From Diphasiastrum complanatum (lineage: Eukaryota > Streptophyta > Lycopodiopsida > Lycopodiales > Lycopodiaceae), in assembly GCA_029204225.1 (NCBI GenBank), contig CM055098.1:9670746-9734745 (forward strand): a stretch of DNA of 64,000 nt, written 5' to 3'. The notes below the pieces were generated by a model. It saw nothing but the letters and a program-made list of their open reading frames with translations, had not been told where the DNA came from and did no database searches. Below, one piece after another: positions 22,216-36,358 of this stretch (its first letter is position 1; each line of letters opens with the position of its first letter). The position numbers and the translations under genes are program-made.

Positions 22216-23453
22216 GCTATGTGCTAAACGAGGCATTACAAGGATGAAACATGCAAATTTCGCAATCAAATTAGCTGATCAAACTATAGTTCGTCCTACT
22301 GGCATTGTGGATGACATACCAATGAAGATTGCGGGAGTTTAGTTTGTCAGTACTTTTGTAGTAATGGACTTACCAAAAGCCCCTTCAGTATATCAAATTT
22401 CATTGGGACGTCCATGGTTACGAGTTGCGCAAGTAATTCATAACTGGGGCACTAGAAAGATTACATTTGAGAATTGTGAGTGAGCAGTCAAAGTTGATTC
22501 CTTGACATGGACAACCAAACCAGTATCCCATAAAGCGGATGATGATTCATCAACAACGGATCATACTTGTGACCAAGAAGAAAATGCTTTGGGAGTTCAT
22601 TATTACTCTCAAACAGATACTATTAATTGGAATCAAGCCCTTGTAGTTGTAGATTGTACATCAGGATACATGTGTCAACGTGGTAATAATTCAGATTTGA
22701 GCAACATTCCAATGGCTGATTATACTTTGGATACGCATATCACCTTTCCAGTTAATATGATGAACGTGGCATGGATATTGACCAACCCAATCTCAGATCC
22801 TATCATGTTTTATCTTATGTTGAAAATGCTGAATTCACTGATGAGCAGATTCTAAATCATATTAATCCTACGAGGTTTGGAGTTCATAATATTTCTAATG
22901 AATCAACAATACAATCGTCAAAAGTAGTTTTATTGAAGGGAAGAATACAGACCAATGACGAAAAAGCAAACTAAACAACATTATAATACATTTCTGACAT
23001 GGAAAAATCCATCAATTAATGTAATTTAGATAGTTGATCCGAAATTGTTCCACTTTACTAGATAAAGAGAAAGGGAAGCTTGAAGATGATTCACCCAGTT
23101 AGAGTTCCAAGAATTCCTCGCCTTCTTGGAAGACTTTGGCTAAAAAACTAGCAAAACAAAGGTTAATTTCTCTGAGCAAGAGAAGGAAGATGAAGTTCAT
23201 CAAGATATGCCAGATTATTTCAAACGTTATACTCTTGATGATGTTGTGATCATGTTACCTAAAGCTCATCGTGAACCTGAAGATCATGTGCTAGAGACAC
23301 AAGAAGTTTACAATGGACCATCAAGGACTCAGCCTATGAATCTGGCTAAACTAGGAGAAGTTGAAAATATAGTTCAAGTTGGAGCGCAACTTTCGACAGA
23401 TCAATTTATGGCTGATCCTTTCATAACCTGAAACACAATAGCTCTGATACCAT

Positions 23454-25150
23454 GTGAAGGATTTCAGATCATTCAAGAACTTATTGATCAAATATCAAGA
23501 TTGTTTTGCATGGACATATAAAGATTTGAAAGGAATTCCTACTTCAGTAATCGAGCATACCATTCCCTTGATACCTGATGCAGTGCCAAAAGTCACAAGA
23601 TTTTATCGTTGTAATCCGAATGTCACAGATCTTATTAAGAAAGACTTACAAATTTTGTGTGAACCTAAAGGCCATGAACAAAGTGACGAGGAAAGATCAT
23701 TTTCCATTGCCTTTGAAGAAACAAAATGTTTCTATTACCAAAGCTTTGCTAGCTTTCAGCCCTTTGCCTGACAAAAAAATTCGCAAACACCAAAGTCAAA
23801 GGACACGAAGCGAAAATGTTTGCGAACACCCACGAGAAGACACAAGCACGAAAGATTCACGAAAGAGAATCTTTCACGATACTGCAAGAGAAAGTCAGAC
23901 GACGAGAAAGTCAAACGACTCAAAAATTGTCGCGACACTCTTCTCTACCCTCACGCTCCAAGAAGGACCAGCAAAGTCATGCAAGTACCCAGAAGTACAC
24001 ATATCTGATCTGATAGCGTGATGTCAGCATATACACTTTAGGTTGTGGCTAATCCGCCACTCTTGTAATTTCGTGATTAGCTGTAAATGTTTGATTACTC
24101 TGATCTAGAAAGTTACAAGAGGCGACTATATACTTACTGGATGATACTTGATCAATATATACAGACACAGGAAATAGTCTGATGCTAATAAGCAAGAAGA
24201 CAAAAATACATAATACATGTCCGCCGTGTGCGAGACAATTCTGCATAGGATCTGAAGATCCACAAGTCCGCTAGTAGAAACATTGATGTGGGAGAACTGT
24301 ATTTCTCTCACGCCAACGCACTGCGTGGATCTGCATGCAGTGCTTGAAGAATCAGAGAAATCAATAGATGATTTTCTTATCTTGTCTGATCTCAAATGAA
24401 ATTATTCTATTGTTATTCGTATATCTGATTTACTTGTTCATTTTAATTTTTCACCTTGGTTTGAATTTCGTTGAATGTTGTATTAATTTTATTAACGTAG
24501 TACAGTAGTGTCTGTCTACATTGTGGAGGACTGTAGGAATGATGCAGCTGGCAGTGACCAACAATCATATCTGAACTCCATCCGAATCATTTCGTGTTCG
24601 CGAAAGCTTCAATTTTTGCATCAGTCTTTTAAACAAAGCATTTTGGATCCCCTAGCTAGATTGGAAGCCTATAGTTTTTTGGATGGATTCAGTGGTTATA
24701 ATCAAGTTAAAATCGCACCTGCGGATTGACATAAAATAGCTTTTGCAATAGAATGGGGAACCTATGCTTATAAAGTTTTGTCATTCAGACTATGTAATGC
24801 ACCAAATTCATGTTAGCGGGTTATGCAAATTGAATTTGCTTTCAAGGAGTATTTGCAAAAAAAAATTGAAATCTATTTGGATGATCTTGAAGTCCATAGT
24901 GCTGATACAGACCATCTGGATCATTTGGAAAAAGTGTTTGAATTCTGTCGTAAGTACCAAATTTCTTTGAATCCAAAAAAACGTTAGATTTGGATTACTC
25001 ATGGAATTGTTCTTGGACATGTGATATCAAGACATGAAATCGCTACAGATTATTCCAAAATCAAGGCTATTGTGGAGTTACCTCCATCGGGAATGATTCG
25101 AGGAGTTTACATTTTTATGGGTCATGCAAATTATTATCGGATATCTGTAA
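23454..25150 (+). pseudogene. Gypsy reverse transcriptase, interrupted
   Basis: N-terminal part: KYQDCFAWTYKDLKGIP...EHTIPL (23480-23570), VTRKDHFPLP. After a foreign-looking 0.85-kb stretch the RT resumes with SFLDGFSGYNQVKIAPAD (24676-24729), IAFAIEWGTYAYKVLSFRLCNAP, the YLDD active site in IEIYLDDLEVHS, and GHVISRHEIATDYSKIKAI. Several stops and frame changes. Confidence 0.8.
23766..24630. repeat. Insertion within the gypsy RT, probably a solo LTR or LTR fragment
   Basis: RT homology stops after 23765 and resumes near 24640. The stretch between has no RT character. It contains a TGATGTCAGCATATACAC start-like phrase (24020) and the related ends TTCGCAAACAC and GTGTTCGCGAA. No convincing target duplication was found, so its edges are approximate. 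Confidence 0.35.
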
Positions 25151-25199
25151 AGTTGGCACGACTTGTATACAAATTGACTATGGTACCAATTTGGACAAC

Positions 25200-27540
25200 C
25201 GAGGCCTTAAAAGCATTTGCAAAATTGAATAAAGCTTTAGCTTCTACACTGATTTTACGAGCTCCAAATTGGACAATCGAATTCCATGTGCATACTGATG
25301 CATCAAAATATGCCATTGGATCTATCTTGATGCAACTAGGAGAATACAAGAAGGACTACTCGATCAGATTTTCTAGTCAACAACTTAATGATTTTGAAAG
25401 AATTATTCCACTACGGAATGAGAAGCGTTAGTTATGGTATTTTCAGTAAAAAAGTTTTGACACTATTTGATGGCGATGCACTTTGCATTTTACATTGATC
25501 ATCAACCTTTGCTTTATTTTGTAAACAAGACATGCAATACGGGACGCATTGTAAGATGGTTACTATTATTGATTGAATTTGATTTTCAAGTTGTGGTTCG
25601 GAAAGGTAAACAACATTATCTTGCGGATAATGTATCAAGGATATAGACATCGCCATTTAATACTGAAGTGGATGATGAACTTCTAGATGCTGCATTATTT
25701 GATATGGAAGCAGTACCTGATTGGGTAGCATATATTGTTGAATATCTGATGTTAGGCCAACCTAACGAATCTTTGTCCAAATCTCAACAGAAGCGGTTGA
25801 TTTTAAAAGCACAACCTTATCAATTGATTGTTGGTGGTCAAATGTATCATCGTGGAGTTGATGATATTTTGAGAAGATGTGTTTTGCCACTTGAAGTGCC
25901 TGATCTAATGTTTTCTCATGATGGAATGGGGGGAGGACATTTTTCATTTGGTATTACTTTTCGAAAGATCTTGCCATCAGGATGTTGGTGGCCTACATTG
26001 CATAAAGATACAGAGAAGTATATATAGTCATGTCATGTTTGTCAACGTGCACGTCATTCTACAAAACAGAACCACGAACCTTTACATCTGGTTTTAGCAC
26101 AAGTATATTTGAAAAGTGAAGACTTTATTACATTGGTCCTACACATCCTACAGCAAGAGGTACTCAAGCTAAATACATTATCATAGTGACAGATTATGTG
26201 ACCAAATGAGTTGAAGCACGTGTGAAAGTACTGTACTTTAGGACCATAAATGGATCTACAAAAGATCCACAAGAGTGATTGGATGCTTGCTTAACAATCT
26301 ATCAAAAAACTAGACACAAAAAAGTTGATCTAGATTGGCAGTTTGATAAAGAACAAGCATTAGCAATCAAAAGCATTGATCAACATTGAAATCCGAGCCC
26401 ACACGTGTGTAATACAGGCTGTAGTACGGCCTTCAACCTGAGAAACAAGTAGAAATTGATTTGGTTTCATTTGGATCACAAAAACTCAATGTACATAGTG
26501 AACTAGCTTGAGATTGCCAATGAGCTCCAAAAATTTTCTATCTTCTCACTATGGAGAGAGGGAATACATAGCAAATTCGACTTCCTTCTTGAAGTTAGGT
26601 GGATTTCCAGCATGTAATAAGGAAGTTAACTCACTCTCCTTGACCTAAAATGAAACCCTAGTCTATTTCCTAGAGTTATGCTTGGTAGGTAGCTAGTTGG
26701 TCAAATTTTCACCTTAAACTTAGGTGTAGGTCCTATAAAGTAGGGATGACCACCAAATAGACATGACCAACTCTCTTGACTTGACCTAACCTACATTAGG
26801 ATGGGTTTCCCATGTGGCATCATGGCCTCACATGTGTGGGACCCACTTGTGTACACAATTTACACTATTCTACATGGTTTTTGATCAAGCTAGATTTGCC
26901 AATTTTTGGCAATTCTTCACAGCACGAGCAGTTTGTGTAGCTGATGCGAAATCTATTGTAAAATTTTTATATGAAAATATCATTGTTTGATTTGGTTGTC
27001 CTGTTGAGATTGTTAGTGACCGAAAACTCATTTTGTCAATGAAACGATCAAGTGTCTATTGGAGGAATGTTTTGTGATTCATCGATTTAGTACTCTCTAT
27101 ATTATCCGAGGGGTAATGGACAAGCAAAATCTTCCAATAAGATTTTTTACAATATTATCACAAAGACAATGGAAGCAAGTCATTTTGACTGGGAACATAA
27201 ACTATCTACATCATTATGGGCATTCAAAACATTTTATAGAGTAACAATTAGATGCCATTTCAACTTATATATGGACAGGATGTAATTATGCTGATAGAAT
27301 TTTTAGTTCAATCATTACACCTCACAACAACGAAATAGTTGGATGATTTTAAATCCTTACAACTACGTCATAAAGCTTTGTATCAGATTGATGGCAGTTC
27401 ATGCACTAGGAGCCAAAAAAGCTAGTCACAAGGCATGGCATGATTGTCGTTTACTTAAGAAAGATCTAAAGGAAGGAGATCTAGCTTTGATATACAAGAA
27501 AAAAATTTGTCAAGGGAATATTGAAATTCACAAGTGAAGG
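25200..27540 (+). pseudogene. Gypsy RNase H and integrase, interrupted by a solo LTR
   Basis: RNase H: EFHVHTDASKYAIGSILMQ and CNTGRIVRWLLLL..FDFQVVVRKGK. Integrase zinc-binding region: HDGMGGGHFSFGITFRKIL.. WWPTLHKD and CHVCQRARH (25915-26060). The core resumes after the solo LTR with ADAKSIVKFLYENI and GCPVEIVSDR, then RFSTLY. In-frame stops are numerous. Confidence 0.8.
26221..26921. repeat. Solo LTR (701 bp) with perfect target duplication
   Basis: Starts TGTGAAAG and ends CTTCACA (inverted TGTGAA/TTCACA tips), flanked by GCACG at 26216-26220 and 26922-26926. Removing it and one GCACG rejoins the gypsy integrase frame across VEAR-AVCVADAK. The LTR style resembles the copia LTRs ending TTCACA elsewhere in the window. 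Confidence 0.9.
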
Positions 27541-27610
27541 ACCATACAAAGTTAAAGAATATTATCCTACGGAGCGGTGGACTTGGAACACCTGGATAGT
27601 AAAAGATTTA

Positions 27611-28387
27611 ATACCCTTGTAAATGGCAGCCGATTATGCAAGTTTGGTAGCCAGGTCAAGGACCTTTACATTTTTTACTTTATTTGTTTTACAATTTTGT
27701 TGTTGAATATTTTTTTGAAAAGACACTGAAAAAAAATGATGAGAAAAGCCAGGAAAGTGTAGTCAGGTCTTCATTCAAACAGTCATATTAACCTTCTACG
27801 AGTTGCTAGTTGGTACATCCAGTTCAGATTTACCTATAATGAATTGGGCGAAGGTTGGTTAGCAAAGGAAGTACATGTTTTGCAACTAGGCAAGAGTTCA
27901 GAGATATGCCACTTTGTGAACCTTTGCCGAGCATCTTGCACTCAGTATGAACCTTTGCTAACTGACATATGGATTCAAAATACCAAAATTATGCTGGAAG
28001 AATGTTGAAACCCTGAAAATTTGCATTAAATACAGTACCTAGGCGAAGGATGCACTTAGGCAAGGATTAAAAACCTTCGCCAGACCTGTAGAACCTTCGC
28101 CAAGCTACTCTGTTGGTCAGGAATCTTTGTCGAGAATTGTGGAAGCTATTTTCACAATACTGAACATGCTTGCAAAATTTTGTTCAAAAATGATAAGCCA
28201 AATTTTGTCTAATAGACCCTCCAAATTAGCCTATAAAAAGGTTGGTTTCGAATTCATTTCTCACTTGTGCTAGCGAAGCTCTTGTGAATTTTTCCCACGA
28301 CCAAACTTTTGCTTGACTATCATAAAGCTTTCTGATACACTTTCCTACCTCCTACTCTTAGTTTTTACCCAGCTTTATCGATTATCA
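27611..28387. other. Non-coding, with repeated CTTCGCC phrases and a TATA-like box
   Basis: 27890-28130 repeats phrases such as AACCTTCGCCA, CTTTGCCGAG and GGCGAAGG(T/A)T. CCTATAAAAAGG at about 28231-28242 could be a TATA box for the following reading frame or part of an LTR. Confidence 0.4.
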
Positions 28388-29165
28388 TGTCCTTAACCAA
28401 GTCAGATACATCTGTTTCACCTCGTTTTGTCATTCTCCGTGATGTTACAACCTCAACGGACATCATTGGCGCGTTTTAGCACAAGAAAAGTGGCTGAATG
28501 GATGAATCTTGCCGAGCCCTTGCTCAAGGCAATGGGAATTCACGCCAAAGCATTTTCAAACAAAATTAGTATCGAGTTTATTAGCATGGCCTTCGGTACT
28601 TGGAACCTAAGCCAAAAGCTTATACAGATCAATCAGGAGCTGAAGATCGCCAAGCAACATGAAGAGAAATCTGAAGCCGAGCTCAAAAAGACAAAGAAGC
28701 AAGAAGACGCGTTGGAGACTTATGTTGGTGAGCTCCAGAATTCTCTAATCAATGCTCAAGTTCAAGTTGACATAGCCGTCCAAGACGCCAAGCAGCAAGT
28801 TATCCTATTGCAGGGTCAATTGGATATGGCCTAGTTAGAGAAAGAAAAGATCTTGAGTGAAATGGATGCAACGGCCCAAGAGCGGGATAATCTGCTACAT
28901 GCACCTGTACTAGATCGTCCTATCTCCCAAAGTGAAATCAATTATCTGTTCAGGAAGGTTGAGACTTATCGCCAATATTTGTCCGACTTCCAAGGCAGAT
29001 TTGATTTATTCAAAGGTAGAGCATCATTGGAATTGGCCTAGGCGAAACAGATTATCAAAGATTATGAGCAAGCAGTGGCCAATATCCTCCAAACCACACC
29101 TTAGTATCATTCATGCCAACATTTCTCGCTGCCACCTACAAATCAAGGGCAGGATGATCAGATAA
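28388..29165 (+). pseudogene. Coiled-coil protein pseudogene
   Basis: An opening frame MSLTKSDTSVSPRFVIL starts at 28388, and after a frame change an open stretch at 28427-28834 has a long heptad-like helix (QKLIQINQELKIAKQ...KTKKQEDALETYVGELQNSL). After stops at 28832-28834 and 29039-29041 the same coiled-coil style continues (EKEKILSEMDATAQERDNLL, SEINYLFRKVETYRQYLSDF). It may be an accessory reading frame of the upstream gypsy element or a captured host gene. I do not recognise a family. The multiple stops make it non-functional as read. Confidence 0.5.
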
Positions 29166-29425
29166 TTGGATAGAAGAGACAACAGTACCACTAGAACTAG
29201 AAGTAGGGCCTTCTACATCTATGGTCGTGCCACTTTTCAGAAGACCAGTTACCATCAAGGAGGAAACTTAGAATTTTCTACGTCAACATCCACATTGATC
29301 TTCGAGGGGTGTGGGTTGCTGGGTAATAAAATTCAAGACATCATAGATAGAATTCAAACATGCTTTATTTGGAGTTTGCTATTTGTTGGATTTACTAATT
29401 GTTGGGATTGATCTTTGTTATACTT

Positions 29426-30498
<1,073 letters not shown>

Positions 30499-31422
30499 GC
30501 TCTGATACCATGTCAAAAAAGTGATTTTTGAGGACCTTGAATAGATCTACCATGACCTACATGCATGAGAGGTTGCACACAATCAAATTACTCTTGATCA
30601 ACTCGGATCTTGATGAGCTATCAAACACAATTTGAATCTAGGCAAGAGCTCTTGTACACAAAAGACAATCATCATCCAAAGTCAAGCAAGTTTCATACAT
30701 ATCCCTAAAAGAACTAAATAAATCTCATTATGGAAGAGCCAAACAAGCACCTAGCTCTCGGGTAGAGAGATAAAACAACCAAACTCTCGAGTAGAGAGAG
30801 TAAACACAAGAGTATGCAAGCTCAAACTTCATTATCTCTCAAAATTCAAAAAGAACAATGAAACTCCACATCCATATAGTGGTAGCTCATGCTCCTACTC
30901 AATTAGGCATGTAGTAACCTCTAAAAGTGATTGGAACCATGATTTGTACCTCATAATTTGATTGGACTTCAAAAGTCAATGTGGTGAGGATTTTGACCTA
31001 TGGTGCACTACTTGCCAATTTGCATCTCTACAATCTAGGACATGTGTCCACACCTCATAGGACTCAAGATGGATGTCTTTGCCTATCCTAAATATGCATT
31101 TTGAGTTGTACAAGTCATGAGTGGATTTTGGCCCAACCTCATGATGACATTTGGCATGCTTCTACATGACTAGTCTAGTTTCACATTACTTTGAAAAACA
31201 AGTTATTCTAAACCATGAATTGGCTAATGCAAACATGCCTACTCAAACATGGGAACATACTTTACACGTGTGTGATTTACATATCTACATCAAAATGTAA
31301 AAACGTCAAGCTAAATTTTGCATAATTTTCACTCATTGGACAAGCTAAATTGAATGTATATATCATGATTCATTGTAATAAATATAAGTATCATTGCAAT
31401 AGTTTGGTAAATGCTAACAACA
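30499..31422 (-). repeat. Copia primer-binding site and probable 5' LTR (minus strand)
   Basis: GCTCTGATACCA (30499-30510), the complement of the initiator tRNA-Met primer site, is followed directly by TGTCAAAAAAG, the expected end of a minus-strand LTR. A possible far end TAACA lies near 31422. The paired LTR and the pol region are missing. Confidence 0.55.
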
Positions 31423-34400
31423 AGAAAAACAAAAATGAAAGTACGATAGACTTATGACATTGATATTTTCTCACTCATTGAATTTTTTTTTTTAATGAAT
31501 CTTTTAAATGTACATCATCATGTTTGTCTCATATGGACTTTTGTAATCATATTGATAAGAACAATTATGATTATCCTTGTTGAAGACCTTGTCTTTGAAG
31601 TTGATGGATCCTATTGCACATATCAATACACATTTATCCTCCACCAACAACCAAAAAAACTACCATTGGTGCATTCAACTATCAAGGGGCACCTTTTGTA
31701 TTCATGCTCACTTATGGAAAACACTAATTTATGGAGGGGCCTCACCATCATCCATAAGGAACCTACCCCCATAGGATTTTTAAAGGATTCTTACCATTCA
31801 CAACGTGATTTTCTTGAGCATAGACTTAGTTCATCATATTGAGGCTTCCCTATTTGTGGAAAATTTATATATTCCCTACACACGATTAGAAAACACGTTA
31901 CTAAAGAATAACTTTTATTTCTTCGTCCAATGATGGGACTTCCTTGACAATAGATTTCCATATCACGTTCCATATCTCAAAGGTACATCATCAAGAAACA
32001 AGAGCAAGACTTGTTTATTAGAATGAAACTAAGCTTTCCTCATCAAATCTCACTATATCATTCATCCAATAGACCTCTTATGTTATCAAATATTATGTTA
32101 TCATTGTAGCTCCCTTATGATCGGACCATCCATACGTCAACAACAAAGACATAGCTTAATTTAAACTTATTTAAGATGGGTTCATCGACATTACCATGTC
32201 AAAAGCAAGCTATTTTGCTAGACATAATTCTCACGATTATAAGATGTAGATATAATATATTAACATGTAATCAACTCATCCTTCCCCCAATGTACACATT
32301 TCATTTATCAATAAAAAAAAAAAGAACACAACCTAGATGCATTTTGACAATACATGAAAATGAAAAAAAGATTTTACATATTGTTTGTCCAATAATGTTT
32401 TAGATTCATTGTTTAAGTCTCCTCTTTCACCCAATTCAAAGACATTTGTTCATAGACAGTATTTTTGTTGACATGCTATGGTAATATCTCCAATATATGT
32501 AGGACACCATTGTCATGTTGAGGCAAAATGTAAATAATTAAGTCATATAAAGATTTTACTAGTTACGGACAAGGTTTATTATCTTTGATTGGATTGCCTT
32601 TACCAGTGGAAAGTGCAAATATTTGTTTTGAATTCTTTTGAGGAAAGGCTCTTGCAAAGAGAAAATGTGTCAAAAGGCCAATCATATGCGCATTGGCATG
32701 CATTCAAGTGTGCATGGAAATATGGTAGAATACATAGATAGTTCCATCTGAAACCCTTCTTTGACTACTTGTTAGCAAGGGCCCAACTGGGAGGGATCAT
32801 AGTGCGCCCTCCAAGAAGGCCCCCACTCTCCAGTAATATGTCCAAATGTCCAAATAATGAATGATAAGGCCCAAGGCCAACCATAAAGTCTAAGTGTCAA
32901 TAATGAATAAAATAGGGCCCAAGGCTTGCTTATGCATAAAGTAAAGTAAACTTGTTGCACTTTAAAGATCTTCACCTACTTGCTACAACGACATCGACTT
33001 AAGTATAGAATGCTACATTGTAGACTAGGAAAGTCCATGCATAAAAATTTGGATCACAATTGTGTATATACCTCATTGTATCTCATTTTGAGAGATTGCA
33101 TAACCTTTTTGTGACATATGTGTGGTATCAACTATCTTGCATTGTAAGACTTGATATTTTATGTATTTTTGTCGTAGATTGACATTTTTATATTCTCTTG
33201 CAATGTGTTGTCAAATGTATATTAGATTAGTGAATGTATCTTAGAAAGTGATAGCAACCACTTGTGCCAAATCAGTCTTGTTTGAGATGATGCTTACAGT
33301 ACTTATGACCACCCTCATTATGCTTCCATGTTCGATTGTCGTCTAAATCTCAATTCTCCAATTATTGGAGTAAGGATAAGGATTAGATAACACAACAAAG
33401 GAGATATATTCGCTTGAAGATCTGCTCGATTGTCGAGGATTGAGTGTAACTTCTTGGTAGAGAAATGTGAGACATTTAAGTCAAGAAAATGTTAATCGCG
33501 CCTCTATTTAGAGCTCGATAGTCAATTAAAATAGGAGATTTAGCTTCAAATTGATATAAACATGAATATAAAGAAAAGATTTATCTATTTTGAAAACTTA
33601 GTTTGTGATGTTGTGCCATCCTTTCTTTCTGCACATTAGTGGATGCGTGAAGATCTATCAAGACCAAGTTATTAGCCACTTTTGTCTTGATAATCAAAAT
33701 ATTGCACATTAGCACCTTGTTGCCATTCACTCTCTTTGGAGAACATGACACTTGTTACACTACATTAATTTATATTTTGGAATCTGTATGCTATGACAAG
33801 TGATTTTCGGGCATCATTGTTGGGAGTTAATATAAGGAGGTCAAATATCAAAACCTTGCACAACTATCTTCATCTATGTGCTTTATGCCCATTAATATCT
33901 TTGATTATGAAGCTTTAAAGAAATAGAGACAGCATGCAAAGCAAATCCCAAAGCACATTCAAAGGAAAGATCATTATACAAGAGCATCATCTCTTCTATG
34001 CTATCAAATTTAGCAATGGTAACACCAAGACCACCACCAATGTCATCCATAATGATTCATTTTTACTATTCGAAAGGATCCTCACCTAAAGATCCTGAAA
34101 GCTATTAATAACAAATTACATAGAGTTTTGTTGCTAATTCAACATGAAAAACTCGAGATTTTCTTGGCTCATCGCTAAAGTGAGCTCCTACGTGTGGTAT
34201 TCTAAAGTAGATTCAACAACTATAGCCAATTATGGCCTGATGTGAATATCACCTTTACAGAATTTAGAGAAATCGGCTTTCCTACAAGCTCATTTGAATT
34301 TTAACATAAAAAGTGATGAATTATTCAAGAGATTATAGAATTTGGCATTATCCTACTCCTATTCATATTTAAGAGGCTTGCCAAAGCAGATGGATAAATA

Positions 34401-35465
34401 TTGTCAACAAGGCCCAACAAACACTTTGCAAGAAGTAAACCGCTACATTAGTAAATGACGATGCATGTGTAGAATGTCATGCCTGCTGAAAGAAGCCAAG
34501 CATAGCCTAGTTGATCTTGCACCCTTCATCTGCCACCCAAGTTGTAACCTTCTTGCATTCACATCATCGGATTTGAATATTTTTATGAGTGAACTAGACA
34601 CCAAAAACAGCCTATTCATGTCATGGTAGCAAATTGGGAAGGCAACGAGCAAACCAACCTAGTATACTCTCACACCCAAGAACATTTCAAGGATGGTCAA
34701 TGAAATGCAAATCCCCAATGTCTCAACCTATTATTTGATAATACCTCATGTATGCATGTGGAATGCATTTTACACGAGGTAAAGCAAATTGGGAAAATAT
34801 GCAGTAGAATTCATTTGCAAGTAGCTTTATCAAGTACAGCCACCAAGTCCTTCAAGAAAATGGCAGTGGCAAGCAATAACATTCCCTGCATGTTGTCCTT
34901 TCAAGTAAACAAAATACCTTATTATCAGAAATAAGAATGACAAATTGAGTAAATTTTACTCCGCTAGTGTCAGACAAATTTAAACTCCTATCACCCAGTG
35001 TTCGACTTCCAGGGACCATATCAGATGAATAGCAGAAAAGAACATAAAAAAAGTTTCTCACAACTTGAATGAGGAAATGCGCCCCAATGTTTTTCCTCTC
35101 CTTGAGGTCAGAACTCCAATCAGCCACATAAGGAGACATCCAAGAGAAATAAAACGAACGAGGGAATAAAATCAATGTAGAGATTCATTGTTGGACAGAC
35201 CACGAGATGTAAAACAGCCACAAATTCACTTCAGTAGACACGTATTGCTAGGGACCCAAGCAAGTTCACCAGGATGGCATGTGTTCAGAATTCAATTGCA
35301 CTTGCTTCTTTTAGCATTTCACGCATGCATTACTGAAAGAGGAGGAAAGACAAATTCTCAGTTTATTCAATTTCACAGATTTACTTCAGAACAAACTTTG
35401 CTGAAGAGACGCAAAAACATAAACAGGTGCCCAGATGTTCAAAAACTCACATACTTGTTACCATA
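31423..35465. other. About 4 kb with nothing recognisable
   Basis: AT-rich sequence with short open stretches only (31495-31842 the longest). No transposase, pol or host-domain motif was seen on either strand. It lies beyond the 3' end of the ASL gene. Confidence 0.5.
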
Positions 35466-35753
35466 ACTAGGGAGAATCACATTACTTAAAAGTACGGTGG
35501 CGAAAGTGGTAGTTGTTTTGGTCTTGCATGTTCAAAATTTAATAAAGATATGCAAAATAGGGGCAACCAATAAAAAAACATCTGGGCAACAAAGGTGTAT
35601 GTAGCTAAAACTAGGGGAATCACATAACTTACAAGGTGGCTTAAGTGGCAGATGCTTTGGCCTTGCATGTCCAGAATACAATAACGACATGCCAAATATT
35701 GGCAACCATCAATAGAAAATCTGTGGCAACAAACAGGTCAATAATAGTGGCGC
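35466..35753. repeat. Tandem duplication, period 144 bp, downstream of ASL
   Basis: Units starting ACTAGGGAGAATCACAT (35466) and ACTAGGGGAATCACATA (35610) share interspersed phrases (CTTGCATGT(T/C)CA, GGCAACCA, TGGCAACAAA). Diverged. Confidence 0.7.
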
Positions 35754-36109
35754 TTTCTAGTATAGAGATATGTATCAACCACCTCACAAGTGTCAATTCT
35801 GTAACATGTCACCCCCAAAAGGCGCAGCTACCATAGGCAACTAGGTGCATAGATTTGATTTTACCATGTAAACTTTGTCTTCTCAAGATTATCAGGTATA
35901 ATCATAATCAAGTCAACATATCCCCTTCAAATAATTACTGAAGTAAAACTACCTTCTAGTTTGCATTCAATGCTTCCCATCGCTTCATATTTGAATTGTG
36001 GTGAATTTCACCTGCTTTGGCCCTTAGTGAAAACAAATCCAGGAGGCTTCAGTTGTATGCTTACCAATGGATCTTAAGTGACTCCAGGCTATAGTAGATC
36101 ATGCCCATG

Positions 36110-36358
36110 TTAGTGAATGTTAAGCTTTTCTGACCAATATTGCATTTGAGAGGCCACTTGGGCTTCTCCAGTTGAGCCATATGACTGAAATCTATTGATA
36201 GCATTCGCTGTACCAAGAAACGAATAGACATCATCATCCACAACACTACAAATGCTTTGTAACTCTTGCAAAGAGAGCTTTGATAGCTCTGTCTTTCTTG
36301 AGATGGCTAATGCTACGGCCTTCCCAACAATGTCATGGGAAGTACGGAAGGGTACACC
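36110..36358 (-). CDS. ASL: ASL terminal coding exon
   Basis: 249 bp, 82 codons plus stop, from acceptor TTGCAG|GGTGTACCC to TGA/TAA-type termination at 36110. A 60-bp copy of its end lies at 1816-1875. Confidence 0.9.
   Translation of the reverse strand, partial: GVPFRTSHDIVGKAVALAISRKTELSKLSLQELQSICSVVDDDVYSFLGTANAINRFQSYGSTGEAQVASQMQYWSEKLNIH

Larger units (their letters stand above)
22235..27610 (+). mobile_element. Decayed Ty3/gypsy retrotransposon (protease, RT, RNase H, integrase)
   Basis: A plus-strand gypsy pol broken by many stops: protease end (VVMDLPKAPSVYQISLGRPWL, about 22355-22430), RT, RNase H, and an integrase split by a solo LTR. No LTRs were identified. The domain order is that of plant gypsy elements, with integrase last. 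A second insertion appears to interrupt the RT at about 23766-24630. Confidence 0.8.

Noticed and set aside
31495-31842. 115-residue open frame as a gene
   Set aside because: No domain, AT-rich surroundings, and no splice or promoter support.
33900-34260. Minus-strand phrase DIGGGLG followed by AKFDSIEEMM, recalling PLP-dependent decarboxylases
   Set aside because: Only one short motif; neighbouring frames are full of stops and no substrate-binding or C-terminal motifs were found.
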